Assembly: GCF_004000435.1 (NCBI RefSeq)
Contig: NZ_RBVZ01000001.1
Coordinates: 372,001 to 436,000 of the forward strand
Origin: Alexandriicola marinus
GTDB taxonomy: Bacteria; Pseudomonadota; Alphaproteobacteria; Rhodobacterales; Rhodobacteraceae
Direction: 5' to 3'
DNA length: 64,000 nucleotides
Shown here: positions 28,201-37,079 of the stretch, one piece after another
Layout of the letters: every line of letters starts with the position of its first letter
How positions within the stretch are numbered: position 1 is the stretch's first letter
The notes under the pieces: model-generated
What the model saw: only the letters and a program-made list of their open reading frames with translations
The model's database searches: none
Told to the model about the DNA's origin: nothing
Translations under genes and position numbers: made by a program

Positions 28201-31200
28201 GTCGAAGCCGAAGTCGATGATGTCGTCGCCGGCATCCCCGAACAGGGTATCGAAGCCGAAGCCGCCGTCGATGACGTCGTTGCCCGTGCCGCCATAGACA
28301 ACGTCGTTGCCTTCGCCGGCATAGATTTCGTCATTGCCGTCCCCGGCCAGCACGATGTCATCATTTGACCCGTCAAGCGCATCGCCCCGGTCGATCTGGT
28401 CGCCATCGGGATCGTCGACATAGGTGAAGTCGATGACGTCGTCGCCCGCCGTGCCGTCGACCGTATAATTGAGGTCGAGCGGGATCCCCATGGCCTCGAG
28501 CGCGAGGGGGGAGGACAGGGTCGAAACGCTGACACCCACCAGCATGACCGACGTCCCGTCAGGGAAGGTCAGGATCGCGTCACCGCTCCCGTCGCCGTTC
28601 GAATCGCTCAGGACGACATCGCCGGTATTGACCGGATCGCCCCCAAGATCGAGCAGGCCCGACACGTCAAGCTGATCACCGCCCGTGAAGGTGCCGTCGC
28701 CGTTGTAGACAGGCGCCTCGAAGTTGAACAGGACGTCGGCGCCATCGCCGTTCTGCAGGACGACCGTATCGACCGCTGAATCCAGCAGGCCGAGATCGAC
28801 CGTGTCGTCGCCCGCGCCCATATCGACCGTGTCGGCGCCGGTATTGGTCGCCACCGTGTCATTGCCGACGGAGCCAGTGACACTGTCGTCGCCCGAGCCA
28901 AGGATTACCGTCTCGATTTGCGAGAAGCTGGCCTCGTTCGTGCCTTGCATCAGCGTGCCTGTCTCGGCCGCCGACAGCAGGAGCGAGATATCGCCCGTCA
29001 GCGCCGAGGCATCGAGCGTGTCGCCCGTGGTTTCGTCAAGCTCGCCGCCGGTGATGACGTCGTCGCCGAACGTCCCGGTCATGATGAACGTGTCATCGCC
29101 GTCCGAACCGAAAAGAGTGTCATTCCCGGCACCGGCGTCGACAGTGTCGTTGCCGGTTCCGAGATCGATCACATTCGCGCCGGATCCACCAATGACCGAG
29201 TCGTCGCCTGCATATGCCGAAATCTTGATATCGGACCCGTCGGCAGTCAGATCGACGGTGTCGTTGCCGTCATCCGTCTGCAGCCACTCGATTTCGGAAT
29301 AGGTGACGCTCAATCCGCCCTGAGTCATCGTGCCGGATTCATTGCCGCCGGCGATGATAGTGGCGTCGGAGCCAGAATTCGTGTTGAGGATGTCGCCCAG
29401 TCCGGCATCCGCCGTCTCGCCACCCACAACGGTGTTGATCCCATCGGTGTCACTGAACTGGAAGGTGTCGGTCCCTTCACCGCCGTAGAGGGCGTCGGTT
29501 CCGGTCCCGGCAAAGAACTGATCGTTGCCCGTCCCGCCGTAGATCGCGTCGTTGCCGCCCTGACCGTACAGCAGGTCGTTGCCGGCGCCGCCGTCGATGG
29601 AGTCGTTGCCCGAACCGCTCTGAATGTTGTCATTCCCGTCGCCGCCGGCGAGGGTGTCCTCACCGCCGCCGCCATAGAGACTGTCTTGGCCATCTCCCCC
29701 AAACACAGTGTCGTTGCCGTCACCGCTGAAGACGACGTCGTTGCCAGCGCCGGCTTCAATCAGGTCGTCATTGCCGGAATGGCCTGCGATGAAGGCGTCG
29801 TTGCCGTCGACCAGGTCGCCGTCAGGGTCACCTGTATAGGCCGCATCGATGATATCGTCGCCGGCCGTGCCGCTGACGGTGCCGTCGGCGGGCAGGATCA
29901 GGTTTTCGATCTCGGCGAAGTTGACGGTGATCCAGTCGCCATTGCTGTTGAGAACCTCGACAGTGCCCGAGACGGAGTCCAGATCCGCGTTGGTGCCGAC
30001 GGCGAGGTTGCGGTAGCCATCGTAGGCCGACAGGTCGAGCGTGTCGTTGTCCGTCGTGCCGCCAGTGCCGCCGTCGACAGTGATCGTGCCCGTCTGCGTG
30101 CCGCTGCCGTCCAGCGCGGACGGATCGAGCGTGATCGTGTCGGCGTCATCGCCGCCAAAAAGGGTGTCGCCTGCGCCGCCGGCGATGACGTCGTTGCCCG
30201 ACCCACCGTAAAGCTCGTCGTTCCCGGCTCCCCCAGAGAGCACGTCGTTTCCGGCGTCGCCCAGCAGGCTGTCGTTGCCGCTCCCCCCCGTCAGCGTATC
30301 GTCACCGGCGCCCGCAGAAACGCTGACGCCCAGAGTGTCGTTGGTCGCATTCAGCGTGTCGTTGCCCGACCCGAGTTCGAAGGCCTCGATCTCGCTGAAG
30401 GTCGCGTTTCCGGCGAAATGGGTGATCGAGCCGGCCTCGTTGCCGGTATAGGTGACGCCAACGGCCGAGGTGACGTTGGTGATGTCGACGGTGTCGAAAT
30501 CCCCGCCGCCTGTCGTGCCCTCGCCGCCGAAGATCGTGTCGTCGCCGGTTGTGCCATAAAGCGTGATGCGGTCGGCGTCGTCGCCGCCATAGATCGTGTC
30601 GTTGCCGGCCTCGCCCGAAAGCTGGTCATTGCCCGCATCGCCGAAGATGGTGTCGTTGTCGATTCCGGCATGGATGATGTCGTTGCCGTCGCCGCCATAG
30701 AACAGGTCGTTGCCCGATCCGTCCGTGCCGGCATCGAATTCGTCGTCGATGACGTCGTTGCCTGCGCCGCCATAGGCGGTGTCGTTGCCTGTCATGGCCT
30801 CGATGTCGTCGTCGCCGGAACCGCCATAGATGATGTCATCGCCCGCGCCGGCATCGATGATGTCGTCGCCGAACTGCCCTTCGATGATGTCGTTGCCATC
30901 GCCGGCAACGATGCTGTCGCCAAGTCCCTCGTCGCCATAGACATAGGTCTGGTTCGCGGCACCTTCGATCAGGGCCAGGTAATGGCCGTCTTCATCGCGC
31001 AAGACCCAGTTGTGTTCCTCGAAGGTCGACTGGACATAGGTCTGACCCGGCTCAATGGTGCCGTAGGCGACCAGGCTGCCGGTGCCATCGATCCACCAGA
31101 GCTGGATTGCGGCGTCGCTGTCGTTGATGACGGTCAGAGTTGTGGCCGCCGAGGCAACCGAGGCATATTCGGCCGGGTCGAGCCAGATCGTATCCCCGCC

Positions 31201-32535
31201 GATGAAATCATCGCCCGCGCCTCCGAAGAGCACGTCGCCACCCGCGCCGCCCAACACCTGGTCGTCGCCCAGTTCGCCCGAGAGGGTGTCGGCCCCTTCC
31301 TCGCCCGACAGGATGTCGTTTCCTGCGTCGCCCGAAACAGAATCGTTGCCATCGCGGCCATAGATCGTGTCATCGCCGCCGCCACCGAAGACGATGTCGT
31401 CGCCCGCACCTGCATCGATCAGGTCGTTGCCATCGTCGGGCACCATCGTGTCGTACTGGATATCTGTGATCCAGAGCGCCTGACCGGAGGTGCCGCCGTT
31501 CTCGTAGATGATCTCGATGGAACTGACAGGCCCCGCGATTTCCACGAGGACGGCGCCGTTGATGACGTCTTGCGTGTCGTTCGTGCCGCCCGCACCGCTG
31601 ACGGTCTGGCCCGTGACGGTGTCATTCCCAAGCGCGGTGAGCGTGACGACAACCGGGTTGCCATTCTCGTCATAGGCGTTGACGGTGATGATGTCCTGCC
31701 AGCCGGAAATGTCGACATCGTTGATGACGAAGACAACGTTCTCGACCTCGTTCGAGAGGCCCGACCCGGATTCTGCACCGAACGAAATGGAGGTGGTGAC
31801 ATTGGGGCCGCCATTGCCTGTCAGGTAGAGACCTGAATTGGTGGCAAGCCCGGTCGCGCCGACATATTGGGTGCTGGTGGACGTTTGGATGGCGGTGTTG
31901 CTGCCGTCGTTGGTGAACGACACGGAAACCTGCATGCCGCCGGTGTCCTGAATGAAGCCGGCGGACAGGTCGGTGCCGCTGGCGCCCTCGGCAATCCAGT
32001 TCAGCGTCTCGGTGCCGGTCGCGGGCGGGACGAACTGATCGCCGTAAATCTCGTCATTGCCGTCGCCGCCAAAGATCACGTCATCGTCGCCGCCGCCCCT
32101 GATGGTGTCAGCCCCGTCGCCGGAATAGATGACATCCTGTCCATCACCGCCATCGATCGTGTCGGCCCCGGTCGAGGTGGGGGAGGCCGTCGCCCCGCCA
32201 TAGATGATCTCTGACCCGCCATCGCCGAACTGAACGTCGTCACCGCTGCTTCCGAAAGCTTCGTCGGCATAGGTGGGAGTCGTCGTCGCAGAGGCGCTGG
32301 TGACGTCGTCTTTGGTTCCGCTGTCAGGAACGAAATACACGTTCCCGTCGGAGCCCAGATAAAAGGTGCCGGTCTCGGTCTGGTTGGTCACCGGAACGCC
32401 GGCATCGGTGCCGGACCATGACCAGGAGCCTCCACCGAGGGTCTGATCGATTTCAAAGCCGATGACCGACAGAGCGATCGTATCGTCCGGATTTAGAGAT
32501 CCATCACCGAGCTGAACCAGATAACCTTGTGCCAT
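25243..32535 (-). CDS. Giant RTX calcium-binding protein with C-terminal Hint domain
   Basis: A 2,430-residue protein, far longer than its neighbours' products. Dozens of glycine/aspartate nonapeptides of the GGxGxDxLx type (for example GGDGND, GGAGDD) fill most of the chain between about residues 90 and 2200; these fold as calcium-loaded beta rolls after type I secretion. Non-RTX inserts lie at about 165-367 and at about 463-533, the second resembling the VHL beta domain. A block containing GTAGDDIID and DPDGD recurs three times. The C-terminal 184 residues from CFTPGTRIATP form a Hint domain with SPQHRLMFNG; such domains splice or self-process. The start at 32535 has GGGG upstream. No type I exporter is in the window. 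Secretion and adhesion roles are inference. Confidence 0.9.
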   Translation of the reverse strand: MAQGYLVQLGDGSLNPDDTIALSVIGFEIDQTLGGGSWSWSGTDAGVPVTNQTETGTFYLGSDGNVYFVPDSGTKDDVTSASATTTPTYADEAFGSSGDDVQFGDGGSEIIYGGATASPTSTGADTIDGGDGQDVIYSGDGADTIRGGGDDDVIFGGDGNDEIYGDQFVPPATGTETLNWIAEGASGTDLSAGFIQDTGGMQVSVSFTNDGSNTAIQTSTSTQYVGATGLATNSGLYLTGNGGPNVTTSISFGAESGSGLSNEVENVVFVINDVDISGWQDIITVNAYDENGNPVVVTLTALGNDTVTGQTVSGAGGTNDTQDVINGAVLVEIAGPVSSIEIIYENGGTSGQALWITDIQYDTMVPDDGNDLIDAGAGDDIVFGGGGDDTIYGRDGNDSVSGDAGNDILSGEEGADTLSGELGDDQVLGGAGGDVLFGGAGDDFIGGDTIWLDPAEYASVASAATTLTVINDSDAAIQLWWIDGTGSLVAYGTIEPGQTYVQSTFEEHNWVLRDEDGHYLALIEGAANQTYVYGDEGLGDSIVAGDGNDIIEGQFGDDIIDAGAGDDIIYGGSGDDDIEAMTGNDTAYGGAGNDVIDDEFDAGTDGSGNDLFYGGDGNDIIHAGIDNDTIFGDAGNDQLSGEAGNDTIYGGDDADRITLYGTTGDDTIFGGEGTTGGGDFDTVDITNVTSAVGVTYTGNEAGSITHFAGNATFSEIEAFELGSGNDTLNATNDTLGVSVSAGAGDDTLTGGSGNDSLLGDAGNDVLSGGAGNDELYGGSGNDVIAGGAGDTLFGGDDADTITLDPSALDGSGTQTGTITVDGGTGGTTDNDTLDLSAYDGYRNLAVGTNADLDSVSGTVEVLNSNGDWITVNFAEIENLILPADGTVSGTAGDDIIDAAYTGDPDGDLVDGNDAFIAGHSGNDDLIEAGAGNDVVFSGDGNDTVFGGDGQDSLYGGGGEDTLAGGDGNDNIQSGSGNDSIDGGAGNDLLYGQGGNDAIYGGTGNDQFFAGTGTDALYGGEGTDTFQFSDTDGINTVVGGETADAGLGDILNTNSGSDATIIAGGNESGTMTQGGLSVTYSEIEWLQTDDGNDTVDLTADGSDIKISAYAGDDSVIGGSGANVIDLGTGNDTVDAGAGNDTLFGSDGDDTFIMTGTFGDDVITGGELDETTGDTLDASALTGDISLLLSAAETGTLMQGTNEASFSQIETVILGSGDDSVTGSVGNDTVATNTGADTVDMGAGDDTVDLGLLDSAVDTVVLQNGDGADVLFNFEAPVYNGDGTFTGGDQLDVSGLLDLGGDPVNTGDVVLSDSNGDGSGDAILTFPDGTSVMLVGVSVSTLSSPLALEAMGIPLDLNYTVDGTAGDDVIDFTYVDDPDGDQIDRGDALDGSNDDIVLAGDGNDEIYAGEGNDVVYGGTGNDVIDGGFGFDTLFGDAGDDIIDFGFDNGGIAYGGDGNDEIVSYDAGGVEIHGDAGDDFILAGVDNDTIFGGTGNDDISAYGGQDTIYGGAGNDLVDGMGGADFIYGDAGDDTIFGGGDNDLIVVNETSGSDTIGGGETGNDNDTLDFASTTDTGGVNILFTGDEAGDYDIGTGAADGTFTEIENLFLTDFDDTVDATNDSFGVTIDGGTGDDDITGGTGDDLLYGGIGDDTVSGGAGNDSVIGEAGNDILSGDVGNDFLNGVDGNDVLYGGGGVDAIEAGIGDDTLYGGADDDSINGDQGNDTVFGGDGNDFIRGSFGNDTVYGGEGDDYVWGGYGDDLHVVEDNFGNDTYFGDSEDETLGDTLDFSAVASDLTIDLTDGNSENGSFTDGTSTATFTEIENIILGAGVDTLVLSDTSGDDVVQGFVAPFADRDGNYTGQDQLDVSNMTSDGSTPVHTGNVVVSDDGNGNAVLTFPSGASITLIGVVPADVSDPAALEAMGIPADPRDGTVSGTAGGDVINAGYAGDPEGDLVDNNDAILPGDSGNDDLIEAGAGDDFIIAGDGNDEIYGGADSDTFIQSDTDGVDVIYGGETGTDGDRIDFNPSADPGGVTVTFNGDEQGTYNVGSGAASGEFYEIEEIAGSGFNDTVDASADATGITVDGLAGDDTITGGDGNDALFGWADDDVIDGGLGDDMVDGDAGNDVLDGSAGNDVVVGDGGRDTLTGGTGNDQLYAGTGNDILNIAEGDLADGASGDDLFVLQDLGETSNATITVDGGSGDETTGDTLQLGDLADLSTLSATDDGTGSLSGSVTLDDGTILNFSEIENIICFTPGTRIATPRGARPVEELAVGDPVVTRDHGLQQIRWIGRRTVPGKGRLAPIRLKQGVLTGLERDLIVSPQHRLMFNGYRAELLFGEREVLVPALHLVDGIDACIEEIETVTYIHMLFDDHEIVYAEGAATESFHPGEVGLSAITEASRDEIFAIFPELRALPSSFGPAARRSLKRHEARLLV
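25830..32280 (-). repeat. RTX nonapeptide-coding repeats
   Basis: The coding strand of the RTX gene shows a near-27-base periodicity made of repeated codons for Gly, Asp and Asn. The repeats are protein-coding, imperfect and arranged in clusters separated by spacer domains. They are not a CRISPR or tandem satellite. Long antisense open frames here are a by-product of the biased codons. Confidence 0.85.
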
Positions 32536-32977
32536 GTAACATGCCCCGACAAACAAATGGCGAACTACGCGCCGAATTCTATTCTTCCGGCGGACTGTTT
32601 CCTGATGGTTCACATTCTGCCTTGATCACGGGGTAGGGGGGCAGTCGGGCGACAATGGGCAGCCTTTCGGGCATTTCTGAGAACGTTGCGGGGCGAGTTC
32701 GTCCGAAACCTTGCCATCCGCCGAAACGCCTGCCTGCCTTGGCGGACGAGTAAACCGATATTTTCCGGTGTTTGGAGCGGTCTAACCGCTGCTTCGTTTT
32801 CTTGCGCGCGGCCACATTTTGGCCCGATTGGTTGCCAGGCCTTCCCGGCGATGGGGCGCGACTTGTCAAAGGCTTATTGACGGTATCGACACAATGACGC
32901 GACGGAGGCTCGGGCCCGGGTTGCACAAGGTCGGCAATGGGCTTGGCAGCGGGCGGCACTTTCGGTGATATGGCGGC
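32536..32977. other. Intergenic stretch between the RTX gene and an ICMT-like gene
   Basis: This 442-base gap separates two divergent genes. I see no convincing gene in it; frames crossing it lack good starts and have poor composition. It should hold the RTX promoter on the minus strand and the promoter of the next plus-strand gene, but I cannot place either with confidence. Confidence 0.4.
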
Positions 32978-33424
32978 ATGAAATGGATTGATCTTCCTCC
33001 GATCTGGCTTGCCGGGTTCATTGTCTGCACCTTTGCCTTGGGGCGGGCCGGGATTTTCGGGGGCGTCTTCGGGGATTGGGCGGATCTGCCGGGCGCGGTT
33101 CTGGTCGGTCTTGGCGTCCTGCTGATGCTCTTGGCTGTGGTGCAGATGACGCGCCACCGGACGACGGTGATCCCGCACCGTGACGCGGATGCCCTTGTTA
33201 CGACAGGAATTTTCGGCCTGAGCCGCAATCCGATCTATCTTGGCGATGCGCTCGTGCTGGCCGGGGCTGTCCTGATCTTCGGGCCACCTGTCGCCTGTCT
33301 TCTGGTGCCGCTGTTCATGCTCGTGATCCGGCAGAGGTTCATCCTGCCTGAAGAGGCGCGGCTGTCGCGGCGGTTCGGTTCCGAATTCGAGAGCTATGCC
33401 CGCCGCGTGCGCCGCTGGATCTGA
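32978..33424 (+). CDS. Isoprenylcysteine methyltransferase-like (ICMT/PEMT) membrane protein
   Basis: A 148-residue membrane protein with four hydrophobic segments. The C-terminal motif TGIFGLSRNPIYLGD and the EEARLSRRFGSEFESY block match the ICMT-like family, which methylates lipids or other substrates with SAM. Bacterial members are often of unknown substrate; a membrane lipid or thiol is possible. The ATG at 32978 has no clear Shine-Dalgarno, so the start is less certain. The pntA promoter lies just downstream. Confidence 0.8.
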   Translation: MKWIDLPPIWLAGFIVCTFALGRAGIFGGVFGDWADLPGAVLVGLGVLLMLLAVVQMTRHRTTVIPHRDADALVTTGIFGLSRNPIYLGDALVLAGAVLIFGPPVACLLVPLFMLVIRQRFILPEEARLSRRFGSEFESYARRVRRWI

Positions 33425-33443
33425 TCTGGCGCCGATTGGCTGT

Positions 33444-33473
33444 GCAATCGATTGCTGCATGCCAATGTATACT
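33444..33473 (+). promoter_or_regulatory. Candidate promoter/operator of pntAB
   Basis: A perfect 12-base palindrome, GCAATCGATTGC, lies at 33444-33455, and a good -10-like hexamer, TATACT, at 33468-33473, 84 bases before the pntA start. No strong -35 is visible at the right spacing, which would suit an activator or repressor site in the palindrome. The palindrome is seen directly; the function is inference. Confidence 0.35.
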
Positions 33474-33556
33474 GTAGTTGCGCCTTTTCGATCGCTTGTG
33501 AAACTTTATTTCACGCGATATCAGCATGTCCGAATGACCGAGAAGGGGGACCGTCC

Positions 33557-35131
33557 GTGAAGATCGGCGCACCAAAAGAGATATTTGAAGGCGAGGCCCG
33601 CGTTGCGATGACGCCGGCATCCGCCCGCGACATTCAGAAGCTGGGTCACGATTGCCTGATCGAGGCCGGCGCAGGGGAGGCCGCTGGCTTCACCGACGAC
33701 GCCTACCGCGAGGCCGGGGTCGAGGTCGTCAAGACCGCCGCCGCGCTGTGGAAAGAGGCGGACATCATCGTCAAGGTCCGTCCGCCCAGCGACACCGAGG
33801 CCAAGCGTCTGACCAAGGACAAGACGCTGATCTCGATGTTCTATCCGGCCCAGAACGAGGCGCTGATGGAACTCGCCAATTCCAAGGGCGCAAGTGTCAT
33901 CGCAATGGACATGGTCCCGCGCATCAGCCGCGCGCAGAAGATGGATGCCCTGTCCTCCATGGCCAATATCGCGGGCTACCGCGCGGTGATCGAGGCGGGC
34001 AACAATTTCGGCCGCTTCTTCACCGGTCAGGTGACGGCGGCGGGCAAGGTTCCGCCGGCCAAGGTTCTGGTCGTGGGCGCGGGCGTTGCGGGTCTGGCTG
34101 CGATCGGCACCTCGACCTCGCTCGGCGCGATCACCTATGCCTTCGACGTGCGGCCCGAGGTTGCCGAACAGATCGAATCCATGGGCGCCGAATTCGTCTA
34201 TCTCGATTTCGAGGAACAGACACAGGACGGTGCGGCGACGGGCGGCTATGCGGCCCCCTCGAGCCCGGAATTCCGCGAAAAGCAGCTTGAGAAGTTCCGC
34301 GAGCTGGCACCCGACGTGGATATCGTAATCACGACCGCGCTGATCCCCGGCCGTGACGCGCCCGTGCTCTGGACCAAGGACATGGTCGAGGCGATGAAGC
34401 CCGGCTCGGTCATCGTCGACCTTGCCGCCGAACGCGGTGGCAATTGCGAACTGACCGAGGCCGACAAGCGGATCGTGTCGGACAACGGCGTGATCATCGT
34501 CGGCTACACAGATTTCCCGAGCCGGATGGCGGCGCAAAGTTCGACGCTCTACTCCACCAACATCCGCCACATGCTGACCGACCTCACCCCCGAAAAGGAC
34601 GGTGTGATCGAACACAACATGGAAGATGACGTGATCCGGGGCGCCACGGCGACCCATCACGGCGAGATCACCTTCCCGCCGCCGCCGCCCAAGGTGAAGG
34701 CCATCGCGGCCGCCCCGAAGAAAGAGGCGCCCAAGGAACTGACGCCCGAGGAAAAGCGGGCGCAGGAACTGGCGGCCTTTAAGGCGCAGACCCGTCAGCA
34801 GGTGACGCTGATCGCCATTGGCGCGGCGCTTGTGCTGGCGGTGGGCCTTGTCGCCCCGGCCAGCTTCATGCAGCACTTCATCGTCTTCGTTCTGTCCGTC
34901 TTCATCGGGTTCCAGGTGATCTGGAACGTGGCGCATTCGCTCCACACGCCGCTGATGGCGGTGACCAACGCGATTTCGTCGATCGTCATCCTCGGCGCGC
35001 TGATCCAGATCGGGTCGTCATCGATCCTGATCACCCTGCTGGCTGCGGTCGGCATCTTCATGGCCGCGGTCAATATCTTCGGCGGCTTCCTCGTGACACG
35101 GCGCATGCTCGCCATGTTCCAGAAATCCTAA
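33557..35131 (+). CDS. pntA: NAD(P) transhydrogenase subunit alpha
   Basis: A 524-residue subunit of the proton-pumping transhydrogenase that exchanges hydride between NADH and NADP+. The GTG start at 33557 follows GAAGGGGG and gives the family N-terminus MKIGAPKEIFEGE. The NAD-binding domain I shows GAGVAGLAAIGTS. A Pro-rich linker (FPPPPPKV) leads to a C-terminal region of about 110 residues with membrane helices. This is the fused alpha subunit (domain I plus first membrane segments). pntB follows 18 bases later. Confidence 0.97.
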   Translation: MKIGAPKEIFEGEARVAMTPASARDIQKLGHDCLIEAGAGEAAGFTDDAYREAGVEVVKTAAALWKEADIIVKVRPPSDTEAKRLTKDKTLISMFYPAQNEALMELANSKGASVIAMDMVPRISRAQKMDALSSMANIAGYRAVIEAGNNFGRFFTGQVTAAGKVPPAKVLVVGAGVAGLAAIGTSTSLGAITYAFDVRPEVAEQIESMGAEFVYLDFEEQTQDGAATGGYAAPSSPEFREKQLEKFRELAPDVDIVITTALIPGRDAPVLWTKDMVEAMKPGSVIVDLAAERGGNCELTEADKRIVSDNGVIIVGYTDFPSRMAAQSSTLYSTNIRHMLTDLTPEKDGVIEHNMEDDVIRGATATHHGEITFPPPPPKVKAIAAAPKKEAPKELTPEEKRAQELAAFKAQTRQQVTLIAIGAALVLAVGLVAPASFMQHFIVFVLSVFIGFQVIWNVAHSLHTPLMAVTNAISSIVILGALIQIGSSSILITLLAAVGIFMAAVNIFGGFLVTRRMLAMFQKS

Positions 35132-35149
35132 GAGCGCGAGGTTAAGAAA

Positions 35150-36646
35150 ATGGACTTCGGATTCACCATTGCGGCTTATGCGGTCGCGGCCGTCCTCTTC
35201 ATCCTGTCGCTCGGCGGTCTGTCGGGGCAGGAAAGTGCGAAACGCGCTGTCTGGTACGGCATCGTCGGCATGGCCATCGCCATCATCGCCACGTTGATCG
35301 GCCCCGGTCAGGGGCTCTGGCTTATGTCGCTGGTGCTGATCGCGCTGGGCGCGGGCGTGGGCTACCAGCTGGCCACCCGGGTGCAGATGACCCAGATGCC
35401 CGAGCTTGTGGCCATCATGCACAGCCTTGTCGGCCTTGCTGCCGTCTTCGTGGGCTTCAACGCCGACATCATGATCAACTCCGTTTCTGCGCTCTACGCC
35501 GAGAACGGGGGCGTTCTGGGCGCGGTTGCCGAGGACGGGCTGACCGCTGTCGGCCTGCCCAAGGAGGTCTATGACGGCCTGTCGTCGTTTGGTCAGCTGA
35601 TCGCCAAGAAAACCGGTGTCGAGATCACGATCCTGCAGGTCGAACTCGTTCTCGGCATCTGGATCGGTGCGGTCACCCTCACCGGCTCCGTCATTGCCTA
35701 TGGCAAGCTGGCGGGCCGGGTCGACAGCGCCGCCAAGAAGCTTCCGGGCGGGCACATGCTCAACGCCGGTGCTGCGGCCCTGTCGGTGATCTTCGCTGCG
35801 ATGTATCTGGGCGACTCGGGCAGCTGGACGCTTGTTCTGCTGACGCTTCTGGCGCTCTTCATCGGCTATCACCTGATCATGGGGATCGGCGGCGCCGACA
35901 TGCCCGTGGTCGTGTCGATGCTCAACAGCTATTCCGGCTGGGCCGCGGCGGCGATCGGCTTCTCGCTCGGAAACGACCTGCTGATCGTGGTGGGTGCGCT
36001 GGTGGGCTCCTCGGGGGCGATCCTCAGCTACATCATGTGCAAGGCGATGAACCGGTCCTTCGTATCGGTCATCCTCGGCGGCTTTGGCGGCGCCTCTGGC
36101 CCGGCCGCGGCGATCGAGGGCGAACAGATCGCCATCGATGCCGATGGCGTGGCCAATGCGCTCAACGAGGCGGACAGCGTCATCATCATCCCGGGCTACG
36201 GCATGGCTGTGGCGCAGGCGCAGCAATCGGTCAGCGAACTGACCCGCAAGCTGCGTGCGGCCGGCAAAGAGGTGCGCTTTGCGATCCACCCCGTCGCGGG
36301 CCGTCTGCCGGGGCACATGAACGTGCTTCTGGCCGAGGCCAAGGTGCCCTATGACATCGTCCTCGAGATGGAGGAGATCAACGACGACTTCCCCAACACC
36401 GACGTGGCGATCGTCATCGGCTCGAACGACATCGTGAACCCCGCCGCACAGGACGACCCCAACAGCCCCATCGCCGGGATGCCGGTTCTGGAATGCTGGA
36501 AGGCCAAGCAGGTCTTCGTCTCCAAGCGGGGGCAGGGCACCGGCTATTCCGGGATCGAGAACCCGCTCTTCTTCAAGGAGAATACGCGGATGTTCTATGG
36601 CGATGCGAAGAAAAGCATCGACGACCTGCTGACCCGGATCAGCTGA
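35150..36646 (+). CDS. pntB: NAD(P) transhydrogenase subunit beta
   Basis: A 498-residue subunit carrying most transmembrane helices of domain II and the NADP(H)-binding domain III. The NADP loop is seen in [15 protein letters not shown] and the following [20 protein letters not shown] text, and [15 protein letters not shown] is also characteristic. It follows pntA by 18 bases and is followed by a strong terminator. Length and order are typical of the Rhodobacterales pntAB operon. Confidence 0.98.
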   Translation: MDFGFTIAAYAVAAVLFILSLGGLSGQESAKRAVWYGIVGMAIAIIATLIGPGQGLWLMSLVLIALGAGVGYQLATRVQMTQMPELVAIMHSLVGLAAVFVGFNADIMINSVSALYAENGGVLGAVAEDGLTAVGLPKEVYDGLSSFGQLIAKKTGVEITILQVELVLGIWIGAVTLTGSVIAYGKLAGRVDSAAKKLPGGHMLNAGAAALSVIFAAMYLGDSGSWTLVLLTLLALFIGYHLIMGIGGADMPVVVSMLNSYSGWAAAAIGFSLGNDLLIVVGALVGSSGAILSYIMCKAMNRSFVSVILGGFGGASGPAAAIEGEQIAIDADGVANALNEADSVIIIPGYGMAVAQAQQSVSELTRKLRAAGKEVRFAIHPVAGRLPGHMNVLLAEAKVPYDIVLEMEEINDDFPNTDVAIVIGSNDIVNPAAQDDPNSPIAGMPVLECWKAKQVFVSKRGQGTGYSGIENPLFFKENTRMFYGDAKKSIDDLLTRIS

Positions 36647-36685
36647 TTTTCGGGGCCAAAGCGCCCCGGTGATCACCCAAGTCAA

Positions 36686-36718
36686 AAGGCCTCCGCCCGT
36701 ATCCCGGGCGGAGGCCTT
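36686..36718. terminator. Bidirectional terminator after pntB
   Basis: A 14-bp perfect stem (36686-36699 with 36705-36718) around a 5-base loop starts 40 bases after the pntB stop, with AAAA before and CCATTTT after. It sits between pntB and a convergent small gene, so it probably ends both transcripts. Confidence 0.9.
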
Positions 36719-36746
36719 CCATTTTGGGGAGGATCGTGGCGGTTGG

Positions 36747-36923
36747 TCAGAACGCCTTGGTGGGGTTCTTCTGCCGCGCGAGTTGCCAATGATGGCTGTC
36801 TGCCGCGAGAGTGGACTTCGGCAGCTTGCCCTTCATGCGTGCGGTGGTGCGGGCGTTGATATAGGCGAAGGCGGCGACGAAGCCGAGCGTTCCGAACATA
36901 AGCATTCCGAGTAGTGAGGTCAT
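36747..36923 (-). CDS. Small membrane protein, 58 residues
   Basis: The minus strand encodes a 58-residue protein starting MTSLLGMLMFGTLGF, with one hydrophobic N-terminal helix and a basic, hydrophilic C-terminal part (KGKLPKSTLAADSHHW, ending KNPTKAF). The start at 36923 has a very good GAGGAGATC ribosome binding site. Composition and codon use are normal, and the stop lies 28 bases from the terminator. No family is recognised. It is short enough to be missed by many gene finders. Confidence 0.65.
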   Translation of the reverse strand: MTSLLGMLMFGTLGFVAAFAYINARTTARMKGKLPKSTLAADSHHWQLARQKNPTKAF

Positions 36924-36979
36924 ATCGAGATCTCCTCTCTGTTGCGATGTAGGGGTTACGGTCCGTTCCCGGCGCCGGT

Positions 36980-37020
36980 TTAGAAAAATTGTTCTAATTC
37001 AGCGGTATACGCATGTATAC
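36980..37020. promoter_or_regulatory. Candidate control region upstream of the 58-residue gene
   Basis: A perfect inverted repeat TTAGAA-N6-TTCTAA spans 36980-36997. Two copies of GTATAC lie at 37005-37010 and 37015-37020, one helical turn apart. The stretch is AT-rich relative to its surroundings and sits just upstream of the small membrane protein gene on the minus strand. The block TTGTTCTAAT recurs upstream of glcB at 20919-20928. Regulatory role is inference. Confidence 0.35.
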
Positions 37021-37079
37021 GTCGGGCTAACCGCCTGACTGTCTTTGCAGAAATCGCTGCGCTGCGGCAGGCTGTCGCG

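Noticed and set aside
28918-31836. A 972-codon open frame on the plus strand across the RTX gene, and a similar one at 27259-28368
   Set aside because: They are antisense to RTX repeats and arise because GGN/GAY/AAY codons read without stops on the other strand. Their translations are low-complexity Val/Ala/Asp text with no domain.
25830-32280. CRISPR-like periodic repeats
   Set aside because: Period near 27 bases is from RTX nonapeptide codons, inside one long reading frame, without constant repeats or spacers.
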